DNA of 34,602 bases from NCBI GenBank assembly GCA_023387635.1, contig JAEWHU010000020.1, positions 1-34,602 on the forward strand, given 5' to 3'. Both the position numbers and the translations under genes were made by a program. Each line of letters opens with the position of its first letter. Positions within the stretch are counted from its first letter, which is position 1. This DNA is from Bacillota bacterium (GTDB lineage Bacteria > Bacillota > Clostridia > Lachnospirales > Lachnospiraceae). Below are positions 17,451 to 25,858 of the stretch, one piece after another. The notes under the pieces were generated by a model that ran no database searches, was not told the DNA's origin, and was given only the letters and a program-made list of their open reading frames with translations.

Positions 17451-18047
17451 TTATTTTACTTTCCCTATTTTATTAAATGGGTAAACTCTTAAAAATGCCT
17501 TGCCTTCTACTTGATTACATTCAATTAATCCAAATTCTCTACTATCTAAACTTGCCTCTCTATTATCACCAAGAACAAATAATTTACCTTCATCCACCAC
17601 CAAAGGAAATTGTATTATATCTGGTAAGGTAGTTCCTTTTGCGTAAGTTTCTTCTAATTTCTCTCCATTGACATAAACATAACCATCTTTAATATCAATC
17701 TCATCACCTTCAACACCAATAACCCTTTTTACTAATCTTGTATGTAATGCATGTTCCTCGTCTTTGTATATTAAATTGTTAATTAACTCTATTGAATCAT
17801 CAATTAAAGTACCTTTCCTTTCACCATCAAAGAAAATAATTATTTCTCCACGGTTTGGTGTTCTAAAATTATAGCTTAATTTATTAATTAATAATTGTTG
17901 TTCATTAAATAATGTATTTTCCATTGAACTTCTTACTACAACTCGTTTTGCCATAACCTTACTATTAAATACTAAAACCACTGCAAATGCTAACAAAATA
18001 GTAAAAATCCAACTTCCAATTTCCTTTAAAACCTTCTTTTTATCCAT
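17451..18047 (-). CDS. Signal peptidase I
   Basis: Removes signal peptides from exported proteins on the outer face of the membrane. 198 residues with one N-terminal membrane anchor (about 10-30). The nucleophile is S41 in RSSMENTL and the general base K107 in LVKRVIG. The conserved GDNREASLDSREFG box is at 160-173. The family usually has GDSMxPTL around the serine; here it reads RSSMENTL, seen in clostridial Sip-type enzymes. A 33-residue insert (about 75-104) separates the serine and lysine boxes, longer than in SipS. The ATG follows AGGAGAGGAAGCAAC. It may be co-transcribed with the DUF3267 gene 60 bp downstream. Confidence 0.93.
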   Translation of the reverse strand: MDKKKVLKEIGSWIFTILLAFAVVLVFNSKVMAKRVVVRSSMENTLFNEQQLLINKLSYNFRTPNRGEIIIFFDGERKGTLIDDSIELINNLIYKDEEHALHTRLVKRVIGVEGDEIDIKDGYVYVNGEKLEETYAKGTTLPDIIQFPLVVDEGKLFVLGDNREASLDSREFGLIECNQVEGKAFLRVYPFNKIGKVK

Positions 18048-18108
18048 GTTGCTTCCTCTCCTTTTATTATATATAAGTATTGTGATATACTTTTAATAGC
18101 ATATTAAC

Positions 18109-18468
18109 TTATCTTCTCAAACCAAAGCAAAACCTTAAATAATCCTCAAAATTAATATACTTATTGTATTTAATACCTAAAGTTATAATTAATATTTGTG
18201 AACAAGTGAGGTAACAATCCTTTAGGTCAAATATAAATAAATTGTACAATTGAATATAATCTAAACTTCCACCCCAAAATATTTTATCAACTAGACTACA
18301 TATACTTCCTGCTAAACCAGTAATAAAGAGAACAGTGAATAGAATATTAGCATCATCAACTTTACTGCGATAATAGTTATAAGCTGTTATATAAAGTAAA
18401 ATCACAATTATATTTAGTATTATGATTACATAAGGATTACTAAGTATATCTATATAAATATTATAGTT
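18109..18468 (-). pseudogene. N-terminally truncated signal peptidase II (LspA)-like gene
   Basis: An open frame from 18468 to the stop at 18109 encodes three membrane segments, with GSICSLVDKIFWGGSLDYI followed by FIFDLKDCYL. These correspond to the LspA motifs GNxxDR...GxVxDF and FNxAD. The two catalytic aspartates are kept: D40 and D63 counted from the GTG at 18405. The usual N is S. LspA is normally about 150-170 residues; here the first helix and the extracytoplasmic strand are missing. A TAG stops the frame at 18469-18471 and no ribosome site precedes the GTG. The DNA out to about 18720 holds scattered short frames. Most likely a decayed second LspA beside signal peptidase I; a short functional form is possible. 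Confidence 0.55.
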
Positions 18469-18870
18469 CTACTTATTAGATATAGAATAATATATGATTA
18501 ATAAATTTACAAGTTATTACTAGTAAAATTTACTATTTTTATATAATTTATACCCTCATGTGTAAAATCCATGCATGTTCTCCAATTATATACCCTTCTC
18601 TATTCCACTAATTTCTCATTTTTACTATTTAATGGTATATCATGCAATCTATTTTTTGTAAATAACACAGACATATTATATGTATTACCAATATATTTCT
18701 CCTAATAATTGTAATACTATAAAATATATGATAATATTTACAGTATATAGCAATAGCAATCTAAGGATAATAGGCGAATTGTAGCTAAAGATAAGTATAA
18801 ATTTCTATAGCCTAATTATGCCCTTATCCTTTCTACATTCAATATTTTTTACTAAAGAAAGGTAATTAAC

Positions 18871-19689
18871 ATGAAAAAAATTAAAACTTTCCTACCAATA
18901 GTAATGGTATTTATAATGTTTTTTACAATTTTTCCACAAGGAGTATATGCTGGTACTCTTAGCACAAAAGCTAAAGATTGGTATTATACCAAAAGTAAAA
19001 AACACAAGTCCCCTATTATTTCAAAAGAAACAAAAGAATTATTTAAAGAATATGGTGCCTATTATGTTTACAATACAAAGAAAAAGGTTATTTATTTGAC
19101 TTTTGACCTTGGTTATGAGAATGGGTATACGACACAAATACTTGACACTTTAAAAAAGCACGATGTAAAGGCTACCTTCTTTGTATGTAAAGGATTTATC
19201 GATAAGAACCCAGAAGGTCTAAAAAGGATGGTAGAAGAAGGTCATATAGTGGGAAACCATACAGTGAATCATCTCTCTTTCTCCAAACTTACTAAAAGTA
19301 AGCTAAAAAGTGAACTAAAAGGGGTAGAAGATGCTTATAAAGAAGTTATTGGTGAAAAGATGCTTAAAGTTGTCAGACCTCCTGAAGGAGGTTATAGCGA
19401 GAAATCTCTTGCTTTAACGAAACAGCTTGGATATACTACAGTATTCTGGAGTATTGCATTACCCAATGACTGGAACTTAAAACAACAACCGTCAAAACAG
19501 ACTACCCTCTCATTATTCAAAAACCAACATCATAATGGTGCAATTCCATTATTACATGGTGTTTCACAAGCAGTGGCAGACAATTTAGACGCAATGCTTA
19601 CTCAGCTTGAAGATGCAGGTTATGAATTTAGACTTGTTACTGACATGATGCCTAAAGATTCAACAAAAAAGGATGATGTAATAAAATAA
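18871..19689 (+). CDS. PdaA-like polysaccharide deacetylase (NodB domain)
   Basis: 272 residues with a signal peptide (1-27, cleaved near VYAG). The NodB deacetylase domain is at about 72-260. Motif 1 is TFDLGYENG (D79, then L80), motif 2 is HTVNH (H130, H134), followed by RPPEGGYSE (169-177) and LLHG (H229). The closest match I recall is B. subtilis PdaA, which deacetylates muramic acid to form the muramic-delta-lactam of spore cortex. PdaA has N in place of the second aspartate of motif 1; here it is L, so metal binding may differ. Sporulation or cell-wall remodelling is likely. The ATG follows AGAAAGGTAATTAAC. Confidence 0.88.
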   Translation: MKKIKTFLPIVMVFIMFFTIFPQGVYAGTLSTKAKDWYYTKSKKHKSPIISKETKELFKEYGAYYVYNTKKKVIYLTFDLGYENGYTTQILDTLKKHDVKATFFVCKGFIDKNPEGLKRMVEEGHIVGNHTVNHLSFSKLTKSKLKSELKGVEDAYKEVIGEKMLKVVRPPEGGYSEKSLALTKQLGYTTVFWSIALPNDWNLKQQPSKQTTLSLFKNQHHNGAIPLLHGVSQAVADNLDAMLTQLEDAGYEFRLVTDMMPKDSTKKDDVIK

Positions 19690-19733
19690 TTAATAAAAGT
19701 CGATTCAATATGTTTGCATATTTAATGTTTATT

Positions 19734-19786
19734 AAAAGAAAGCATCGTAGAATACAATTTCTTGCATTTTGCCATGCTTTCTTTTT
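19734..19786 (+). terminator. Terminator between the convergent deacetylase and sigma-factor genes
   Basis: AAGAAAGCAT / ATGCTTTCTT arms with a long loop of about 28 bases, a T-run on the plus strand and an A-run before it. It probably serves both genes. Confidence 0.65.
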
Positions 19787-19816
19787 GTATTATTGTATTC
19801 TGTAACATATACCTGT

Positions 19817-21466
19817 CTACTGTTCTATCACCATAAACGCACCTGGAGTTGGATAGTCTATATCTTTTAAAAATAAACCCTCTTCTTTTACTTTTGTTAT
19901 TACCATCATAGGAAAATAACATCCACTATGTAAGTAACGTAACCAATCAGGTACACTTTTTAAATGTGACGGGAGTTCAACACCTTGATCCTTAATGAAT
20001 GAAGTTATCATTTCACGGAATTTTTCCGTAATCTTTTGGTCAAATATCCTACTAATTTCATATAATCTATAATGCTCATTTTGGCTCAAGATGGGAAGAT
20101 CAACTGCATACTTTCCATTTTCTTTTGTTAGATAACCATTTACCGCAAAATGATTAAGTTCTTTTAAACTATTTATCCCAATTACATCAAAATCTTTATC
20201 ATTTTCTGAATGAATACCATATAACATCTTCAATACCTTTTCTCCACTGTTTAAGATATCAAGACTGTTATAGATAGTATGTGTTTTTCCTATTTCAGTA
20301 TCAAACTCATATAATGATATAAACTTTGTATTATAGTATCTTTCTAATGTATTACCACTTTCTCCACTAATATTATATTTGTTAATAGGATTGTTATTGT
20401 AATCATAATTATCAGGGTACTGATTACCCATAGCATACCATTTACCACCATTCTTTCGTACTGGATATGTTTCTAGTGAATATCCACTATTAATACCACT
20501 AATTTCATTTCTAACATTCATTATGGTATTTTGTAATGTTCTAGTAGCAAAATATACCTCAAGTTTCGATCTTTGCCTCTGATTTTGTCTTTGATAAAAT
20601 GGTTCAAGTGAAATCTGCGTTAATCCTTCTTTCACCATACTCCATACAATTTTATAGTTTTTATCTGCACTTTCTTTTTGCTTATCTAAACTTTTTACTC
20701 GGTCCATTTCATTATAAATGATAAAATCAGTATATATCTTATCTTTAACACGTTTCATTATCTCACCATCTACTAACTTTTCAATAATTGGCTCAAGATA
20801 AGCTGCAGGAATTCCTATTCCTTTTGATATTTCTGTTACAGTTAGTGGCTTTTTATATGCTAAAATTAATATATTCATTGCTATCTTATCATTTCCTACA
20901 AGACTAAATGGTTCGTTTTTTGATCCCATTATTCCTGTAGAGCATATCCATAATACCTCTGGTTCATAACTGTGTTTCGAATAATTTTCCATAACCATTT
21001 CCTTTCTTATACGTTTTCGACCTATATCAAGCCTACTCTTTACTGTGTTTTCAGAAAGATTCATTCTTTCTGCAATATCTCTGATTCTTTGACCTTTCAT
21101 ATAATGTCTTACCATGACTTCACGATAAATTCCAGATAACATTCCTACTTGCTTTCGAATCTCTTCTGCTTCTTCTATATCCTCCATCATAAGCGTTTCG
21201 TTTATATGTACTGGTATGACATCAATCATTTCATAATGAATGACATTTTGTTGGTACTTCCGTCTAAGATTATCGTAATATTTATGATTTAACACAGAAG
21301 TCAGCCAAGCGTTTACGTTTTTAATCTCTTTCTCACCTTTTATAGCAACTATTGCTGCTAATAAAGTATCTTGAACAAGATCCTGGGCATCATGTAAGTT
21401 ATCACACTTATACAGAGCTTGTCTCATTAGAACATCAACATATTCTGTTAAATTAACTAGTTTCAT
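19817..21466 (-). CDS. ECF-like sigma factor with long C-terminal extension
   Basis: 549 residues. The first 157 form a complete ECF sigma factor: region 2 at about 10-72 (LHDAQDLVQDTLLAA, AWLTSVLNHKYYDNLRR) and region 4 at about 105-157 (YREVMVRHYMKGQRIRDIAE, then NLSENTVKSRL). A likely winged helix at about 195-250 (PLTVTEISKGIGIPAAYLEPIIEKL) follows. About 300 further mixed alpha/beta residues match nothing I know. ECF factors are usually about 200 residues, so this one carries its own putative sensor or effector domain. No anti-sigma gene is adjacent. The ATG follows AAGGGGATATAAGT. Target promoters are unknown. Confidence 0.85.
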   Translation of the reverse strand: MKLVNLTEYVDVLMRQALYKCDNLHDAQDLVQDTLLAAIVAIKGEKEIKNVNAWLTSVLNHKYYDNLRRKYQQNVIHYEMIDVIPVHINETLMMEDIEEAEEIRKQVGMLSGIYREVMVRHYMKGQRIRDIAERMNLSENTVKSRLDIGRKRIRKEMVMENYSKHSYEPEVLWICSTGIMGSKNEPFSLVGNDKIAMNILILAYKKPLTVTEISKGIGIPAAYLEPIIEKLVDGEIMKRVKDKIYTDFIIYNEMDRVKSLDKQKESADKNYKIVWSMVKEGLTQISLEPFYQRQNQRQRSKLEVYFATRTLQNTIMNVRNEISGINSGYSLETYPVRKNGGKWYAMGNQYPDNYDYNNNPINKYNISGESGNTLERYYNTKFISLYEFDTEIGKTHTIYNSLDILNSGEKVLKMLYGIHSENDKDFDVIGINSLKELNHFAVNGYLTKENGKYAVDLPILSQNEHYRLYEISRIFDQKITEKFREMITSFIKDQGVELPSHLKSVPDWLRYLHSGCYFPMMVITKVKEEGLFLKDIDYPTPGAFMVIEQ

Positions 21467-21564
21467 ACTTATATCCCCTTAATCCATGGATTATATTGTT
21501 TTGTTCCATTATTTGAAATATTTCACTATATAGTCGTTTAGAATCTATGAAGGTTTGCTATGTT

Positions 21565-21594
21565 TTGTTAATTATTTAAACTTTTTGATATAAT
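21565..21594 (+). promoter_or_regulatory. Possible promoter for the tandem small membrane genes
   Basis: TTGTTA (21565-21570), an 18-base spacer and a perfect TATAAT (21589-21594) on the plus strand, about 215 bases before the first small gene. The rest of the 348-base gap shows only AT-rich sequence and a palindrome AATCCATGGATT at 21480-21491. Confidence 0.35.
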
Positions 21595-21814
21595 ATAAGC
21601 CAAAGTAATAACTTTAGCATATATATTTGATCACTTATATTTATGATTATGTAAACTATTTCTTGTTTCTTGTAATTAAATAATTATAAAACTTACATTG
21701 ATTGGTAGTATTTTACATCTATCTATTATATAATAAACTTATATGAAATTAAAGGATTCGTTGTAACTAAATTAACAATTTTATATAAATTTTGATTCAT
21801 TATAGGAGGATTTT

Positions 21815-21943
21815 ATGAATTTTGCATTTACTATTATACCAATTTTACTTATCTTGTTTTACCTAGTTTCCTTTGGGGTAGGCATATATCTTTTATACTT
21901 AATAATAAAAGCACTAAGAATTTATATTAAGAAGAACTCTTAG
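21815..21943 (+). CDS. Tiny membrane protein, 42 residues, paralog of the next gene
   Basis: The ATG follows TAGGAGGATTTT, an excellent ribosome site. The protein is almost all one hydrophobic helix (about residues 4-32), then a basic amphipathic tail, IKALRIYIKKNS. The last 20 residues match those of the next small gene except for two conservative changes. This recurrence plus the strong ribosome site makes it a real gene despite its length. It could be a regulator of a membrane complex, a small sporulation protein or a toxin-like peptide; the sequence does not decide. No antitoxin is visible. Confidence 0.7.
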   Translation: MNFAFTIIPILLILFYLVSFGVGIYLLYLIIKALRIYIKKNS

Positions 21944-21986
21944 TTTTACACTTTATGGTATCATTTTACATTTTAGGAGGCCCCAT

Positions 21987-22103
21987 ATGTCTGGATTCGC
22001 AACCCTTATGGCTTTGATTAACTTATTACTTATAGGTATAGGAATTTATGTTTTATATTTAGTTATAAAAGCATTAAGAATTTATATAAAAAAGAATTCT
22101 TAA
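21987..22103 (+). CDS. Tiny membrane protein, 38 residues, tandem paralog
   Basis: The ATG follows AGGAGGCCCCAT. One hydrophobic helix (about residues 6-29) is followed by the conserved tail IKALRIYIKKNS shared with the gene 43 bases upstream. The N-terminal ends differ (MSGFATLMALIN against MNFAFTIIPILL), so selection appears focused on the C-terminal half. Probably co-transcribed with its neighbour. Function unknown. Confidence 0.7.
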   Translation: MSGFATLMALINLLLIGIGIYVLYLVIKALRIYIKKNS

Positions 22104-22231
22104 CCTATCATAAATATCTATGACATTCATTCGTACAACACAATTTACCGTTATATACTACATTAAGAGGAACACTGACAAAATTTAACACAATGAAATA
22201 TTTACCATTACTTTTCACCAAATAATTTGTC

Positions 22232-22258
22232 ACATTATAACATTATTTTCATATTATA
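22232..22258 (+). promoter_or_regulatory. Sigma-K-like sporulation promoter
   Basis: AC (22232-22233), 16 bases, then CATATTATA (22250-22258), fitting the sigma-K form AC-N16/17-CATANNNTA. About 40 bases around it recur before the His/Asp repeat gene at 32330, with the same spacing. Sigma-K works in the mother cell late in sporulation, when coat genes are switched on. Confidence 0.55.
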
Positions 22259-22303
22259 ATTGTGGAATCTATTTTCCTATCTTAAATTTAAGGAGTGATA
22301 AAT

Positions 22304-22507
22304 ATGGGATGTTTCTGTAATATATGTGGTCATAGAAGACATCGTGACTGCCGCCGTGATGATGATTGTAGACGCGATAACGATTGTAGACGTGATGATG
22401 ATTGTAGACGTGATAACGATTGTAGACGTGAAGAAAATCGTTGCGATGATCGCCGTAGATGTGATGAACGTCGTAGGTGTGATGAACGTCGTAGATGTTG
22501 TAACTAG
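22304..22507 (+). CDS. Cys/Arg/Asp repeat protein, spore-coat-like
   Basis: 67 residues from the ATG after AAGGAGTGATAAAT. After MGCFCNICGHRRHR the protein is a run of hexapeptides: four or five copies of DCRRD(D/N), then RCD(D/E)RR units, ending CCN. About one residue in five is cysteine, and arginine and aspartate make up most of the rest. It has no membrane segment. Such compositions suit disulfide cross-linking, metal binding or self-assembly on a surface. The preceding sigma-K-like promoter suggests a spore-coat or crust component; that is inference. The DNA is an 18-bp tandem repeat, so copy number may vary between strains. A weak inverted repeat (TAGACCAC...GTGGTCTA, 22544-22588) follows. 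Confidence 0.75.
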   Translation: MGCFCNICGHRRHRDCRRDDDCRRDNDCRRDDDCRRDNDCRREENRCDDRRRCDERRRCDERRRCCN

Positions 22508-22597
22508 TAAACATTAAAATTAAATAACTTATTTTATATACTTTAGACCACTTCAATTGTAATCTAGCACTTTGTTTACGGTGGTCTAACCTTGTTT

Positions 22598-22636
22598 AAA
22601 AAAACTACCCACTTCATATTGATAGTGGGTAGTTTT
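22598..22636 (-). terminator. Intrinsic terminator of the P-type ATPase gene
   Basis: AAACTACCCACT / AGTGGGTAGTTT, a perfect 12-bp stem with a 10-base loop and a T-run on the minus strand, just past the stop at 22640. An A/T flank on both sides would also allow plus-strand termination. Confidence 0.9.
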
Positions 22637-22639
22637 AGG

Positions 22640-25282
22640 TTATGAATTACTTGTCATTCTCTTTGTAAGAACTTTTGATTCAAATAATTTTGCCAATTGT
22701 ATTATAATAAGATTAACAATTGCTAAACCATATACGATAGATAAGTGCTTAATTCCAATGGCTGTAACTTCAAATATACCTTGCAGTGCTGGCATTAATA
22801 ATACAGCGTTTAACAGAACGAAACCTAATAAGAACGCACCAATAAGAGTTTTATTATTCCACATCTTTTTCGAAAATAAAACAGGTGTTTTTGATTTACA
22901 ATTAAATCCATGTATTAATCTTGAAAGACAAAGTACAGCAAAAGCCATTGTACTAGCACCTTCTGTACCAAAGTCACTCAAACCAATATAGTAACCTATA
23001 AGCGTTACTGCACATATAATCAAGCCTTCAAATAGAATATGCATTATAAAATCTTTTGTTAAGATTGACTCATTCTTTGGTCTAGGTTTATCCGACATAA
23101 CTGACTGACTGTGTGGCTCTAAACCAAGTGCAATAGCAGGAAGACTGTCTGTCAGTAGATTAATAAATAAAAGATGTACTGGTGCAAATGGAACAGGTAA
23201 AGCTAAAAGTGAAGCATATAATACTGCAAGAATAGCCGCTGTATTACCAGAAAGTAAAAATTTAATAGAATTCTTTATATTTGCATATACATTTCTACCA
23301 TTTTCAACTGCTTTTACAATGGTTGCAAAATTATCATCTGTTAAAATCATAGAAGCTGCATCCTTTGCTACTTCACTTCCTGTAATACCCATAGCTACAC
23401 CAATATCCGCCTGTTTTAGAGCAGGAGCGTCGTTAACACCATCACCTGTCATTGCTACGATATTGCCTTTGTTCTGCCATGCTCTTACAATTCTAATCTT
23501 ATGTTCTGGTGATACTCTTGCATATACAGAAACATTTTCCACATATTCTTCTAACTCTTCATCAGACATAGTATCAATAACAGAACCTTCCACTGCTTCA
23601 GATATATCACTTAATATACCAATCTTCTTAGCAATTGCAGCAGCTGTTATCTTATGATCACCTGTTATCATGATTGGTTTGATTCCAGCTGCAATACATT
23701 TAGCAACTGCATCTTTTGATTCTTCGCGAGGTGGATCCATCATTGCCATAAGACCAATGAAAGTTAAATCATTCTCATCCTCTTCTGTTACATTGATGGA
23801 GTCAATTTCCTTATACGCAAAAGCCAGAACTCGTAGTCCATCTTTTGAGAAATTCATATTTGCTTTACGAGCTTTTTCAATATCAGCATCAGTTATTGGC
23901 CTTACTCCAGATGAAAGTTTTATATTGCATACTCTAGAGGAATCATCTTTACTAAGTAAGACATCTACTGCCCCTTTTGTAATCATAATATTCTTTCCCT
24001 TTATGGAGTGAACCGTTGACATTAACTTTCGATCTGAATCAAAAGGAATCTCTGCAAGTCTTTCATATTTATTTCTTATTTCTTCGTAATCAAAATCAAA
24101 TTTACTAGCATAATTGATTAACGCCACTTCTGTAGGATCACCAATTTCTGTACCATTTACATTGGATGAATCGTTACATAATACGCTTGATAACATAAGA
24201 AATTCATTTAATTCGTTTTTAAACTCTTCTTTACTACCAGAAGAAACATCACCATCCGCATAATAATTTTCTATGGTCATTTTGTTTTGAGTCAATGTAC
24301 CAGTTTTATCAGAACAGATAATTGATACACTTCCTAATCCTTCTACTGCATGGAGTTTACGTATAATAGCATTTTCTTTTGCTAGTTTGCTTGTTCCAAG
24401 GGAAAGCACGATTGTTACGATTGAGCTTAGCGCTTCCGGTATGGCTGCTACTGCAAGTGCAACAGCAAACATAAAGGAATCAATAATTGCATCTCCACGC
24501 ACAATGCTTACAGCAAATAAGATCCCACATATAATTAATATAATAATGGATAATTTCTTTCCGAACTGATCAAGATTAACTTGAAGAGGTGTCTTTTTCT
24601 CAGATGTACTGTTAAGCAATGTCGCAATATTTCCTATTTCTGTATTCATTCCAGTATCTGTAACTACAACTGTACCTCTTCCGTAAGTAACAAAACTTCC
24701 TGAGAATACCATATTTACTCTGTCTCCAAGGGCAACTTCCCCTTCTAGTGTTTCATCACTTTTCTCAACAGTAGTACTCTCTCCAGTAAGTGCACTTTCA
24801 TTAATTTTTAAACTTGCATTTTCGATTATTCTTCCATCTGCACATATAAAATCGCCTGCTTCTAGAAGAAGAATATCGCCTTTTACCACTTCTTTTGATG
24901 GAATAACTGCCTTTTCACCATCTCTTATAACCTTAGCTGTTGGCGACGACAATGATTTCAAGCTGTTTAGTGACTGCTCTGCTTTAATTTGCTGTACAGT
25001 ACCAAGTATTGCATTAATTGTTATAACAACTAATATTACGATACAACTTTCAAAATCGCCTAATATACCAGATATAATAGCTGCACACATTAAAATAATT
25101 ACTAGAAAATCTTTGTATTGCTCAAGAAAAATAAGAAGAGTGCTCTTTTTGCCAACTTCGGCTAACTCATTGTAGCCGTCCTTTTCTAGTCGCTTTTTTG
25201 CCTCGTTTGTTGATACGCCATTCTCTGCTGTACCCAGTTGTCTCATGATATCCTCTTTCGATATCAGGTATGAATCTTTCAT
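22640..25282 (-). CDS. P-type cation ATPase (Ca2+/Mn2+ type), probable Mn2+ exporter
   Basis: 880 residues from the ATG at 25282, after GGAGGAAATTAATT; an ATG 75 bases upstream lies in the riboswitch terminator. Type II P-type ATPase: actuator TGES at 166-169, transmembrane ion site IPEALS (E283), phosphorylation motif CSDKTGTLT (D325), hinge TGDGVNDAPALKQADIG, and NLLTDSLPAIALGLEP with ion-binding N and D. By sequence alone it would be called a Ca2+ pump. However, a yybP-ykoY Mn2+ riboswitch lies directly upstream, and related riboswitch-controlled pumps such as Lactococcus YoaB export Mn2+. Mn2+ efflux is therefore the best guess, with Ca2+ as an alternative or second substrate. It should act in the cytoplasmic membrane. 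Confidence 0.93.
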   Translation of the reverse strand: MKDSYLISKEDIMRQLGTAENGVSTNEAKKRLEKDGYNELAEVGKKSTLLIFLEQYKDFLVIILMCAAIISGILGDFESCIVILVVITINAILGTVQQIKAEQSLNSLKSLSSPTAKVIRDGEKAVIPSKEVVKGDILLLEAGDFICADGRIIENASLKINESALTGESTTVEKSDETLEGEVALGDRVNMVFSGSFVTYGRGTVVVTDTGMNTEIGNIATLLNSTSEKKTPLQVNLDQFGKKLSIIILIICGILFAVSIVRGDAIIDSFMFAVALAVAAIPEALSSIVTIVLSLGTSKLAKENAIIRKLHAVEGLGSVSIICSDKTGTLTQNKMTIENYYADGDVSSGSKEEFKNELNEFLMLSSVLCNDSSNVNGTEIGDPTEVALINYASKFDFDYEEIRNKYERLAEIPFDSDRKLMSTVHSIKGKNIMITKGAVDVLLSKDDSSRVCNIKLSSGVRPITDADIEKARKANMNFSKDGLRVLAFAYKEIDSINVTEEDENDLTFIGLMAMMDPPREESKDAVAKCIAAGIKPIMITGDHKITAAAIAKKIGILSDISEAVEGSVIDTMSDEELEEYVENVSVYARVSPEHKIRIVRAWQNKGNIVAMTGDGVNDAPALKQADIGVAMGITGSEVAKDAASMILTDDNFATIVKAVENGRNVYANIKNSIKFLLSGNTAAILAVLYASLLALPVPFAPVHLLFINLLTDSLPAIALGLEPHSQSVMSDKPRPKNESILTKDFIMHILFEGLIICAVTLIGYYIGLSDFGTEGASTMAFAVLCLSRLIHGFNCKSKTPVLFSKKMWNNKTLIGAFLLGFVLLNAVLLMPALQGIFEVTAIGIKHLSIVYGLAIVNLIIIQLAKLFESKVLTKRMTSNS

Positions 25283-25320
25283 AATTAATTTCCTCCGGAT
25301 TTTTAAATAGTTCTGCGCAC

Positions 25321-25368
25321 AAAAAAAATAAGCCTTTTTATTGCGCACAGTCTGCAATAAAAGTCTTA
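25321..25368 (-). terminator. Riboswitch expression-platform terminator
   Basis: The minus-strand stem TAAGACTTTTATTGC / GCAATAAAAAGGCTTA has one bulge and is followed by about eight T. Its 5' arm contains the CTTTTA that also closes the aptamer stem, so aptamer and terminator exclude each other. Ligand binding should allow read-through into the ATPase gene. Confidence 0.85.
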
Positions 25369-25464
25369 CTTCTTAGTTACGATACGGATTAATATGAATT
25401 GTCATAAATTAATCGAATTGACGATACCGCACACACCATTACTGATGCAAGCTACTCCCTTTTA
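25358..25464 (-). ncRNA. yybP-ykoY manganese riboswitch aptamer
   Basis: The minus strand opens with TAAAAGGGAGTAGC, the conserved 5' part of this class, and closes with a complementary CTTTTA. Between them lie two arms with the GGTATCGTCAA-type loop. It sits between a strong promoter and an intrinsic terminator upstream of a P-type cation pump, a known context for this class. yybP-ykoY RNAs bind Mn2+ and switch genes on. I identified it by motif, not by a covariance search. Confidence 0.85.
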
Positions 25465-25474
25465 TGTAAAAATG

Positions 25475-25503
25475 ATTATAAAACATAAAAATTAATACGT
25501 CAA
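25475..25503 (-). promoter_or_regulatory. Promoter of the riboswitch-ATPase transcript
   Basis: Minus-strand -35 TTGACG (25503-25498), 17-base spacer, perfect -10 TATAAT (25480-25475). The start near 25468 falls just before the aptamer. Confidence 0.8.
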
Positions 25504-25623
25504 ATTAAAATTATCATAGAATTTTAAAATTTTTTAGTTATAGTGTACAATTAGGAAATTATACATAATTATTTCGATATCGCAAGATATATATGGGATA
25601 AAAACTTTGGTAGAATTACATAA

Positions 25624-25818
25624 TTAATCCGATTCACGAAGCCTCTCTACTAAAGATTTTTTCTTAAAATACTGTATCAACATATGTGATACCACAACTG
25701 GTATTATCACTATGAATGCTATATAACATAAATAATACCAAATCGGGAATGTGTAATGCAATTTGTATATGAGTATATTTTCTACAAATCCCAATAATCC
25801 ATTGACATAATTTTCATA
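25624..25818 (-). pseudogene. C-terminal relic of a membrane protein, acyltransferase-like
   Basis: A 64-codon frame with no start codon encodes a membrane helix (FPIWYYLCYIAFIVIIPVVV) and a basic tail, YFKKKSLVERLRESD, then stop. This layout, a last helix followed by a short cytoplasmic tail, resembles the end of acyltransferase-3 (OafA-type) proteins; that assignment is tentative. A shorter relative of the tail (FKKKSLVARL, stop) occurs at 32720-32770. The upstream part of the gene is gone. Confidence 0.5.
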
Positions 25819-25830
25819 TTAGTCCATACT
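25802..25830 (+). promoter_or_regulatory. Probable promoter of the Ig-like secreted protein
   Basis: TTGACA (25802-25807), 17-base spacer, CATACT (25825-25830), about 30 bases before the start codon at 25859. The same stretch overlaps the relic on the other strand. Confidence 0.5.
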
Positions 25831-25858
25831 TATATTATAAAACAAAGGAGGATTATTA

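Noticed and set aside
19722..19922. 66-codon minus-strand frame
   Set aside because: It overlaps the end of the sigma-factor gene and the terminator, and has no ribosome site.
22304..22507. CRISPR array or other DNA-level repeat
   Set aside because: The 18-bp repeats are tandem without spacers and keep one open frame, so they are coding repeats. The same holds for 32330-32563.
22269..22556. Histidine/tyrosine-rich frames on the minus strand and valine-rich frame on the plus strand over the repeat gene
   Set aside because: They are out-of-frame readings of the tandem repeat, without ribosome sites. The plus-strand frame at 22304 has one and has a promoter. The same applies to 32276-32621.
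25282..25357. N-terminal extension of the P-type ATPase
   Set aside because: The extra 25 codons lie in the riboswitch terminator, and the ribosome site is next to the ATG at 25282.
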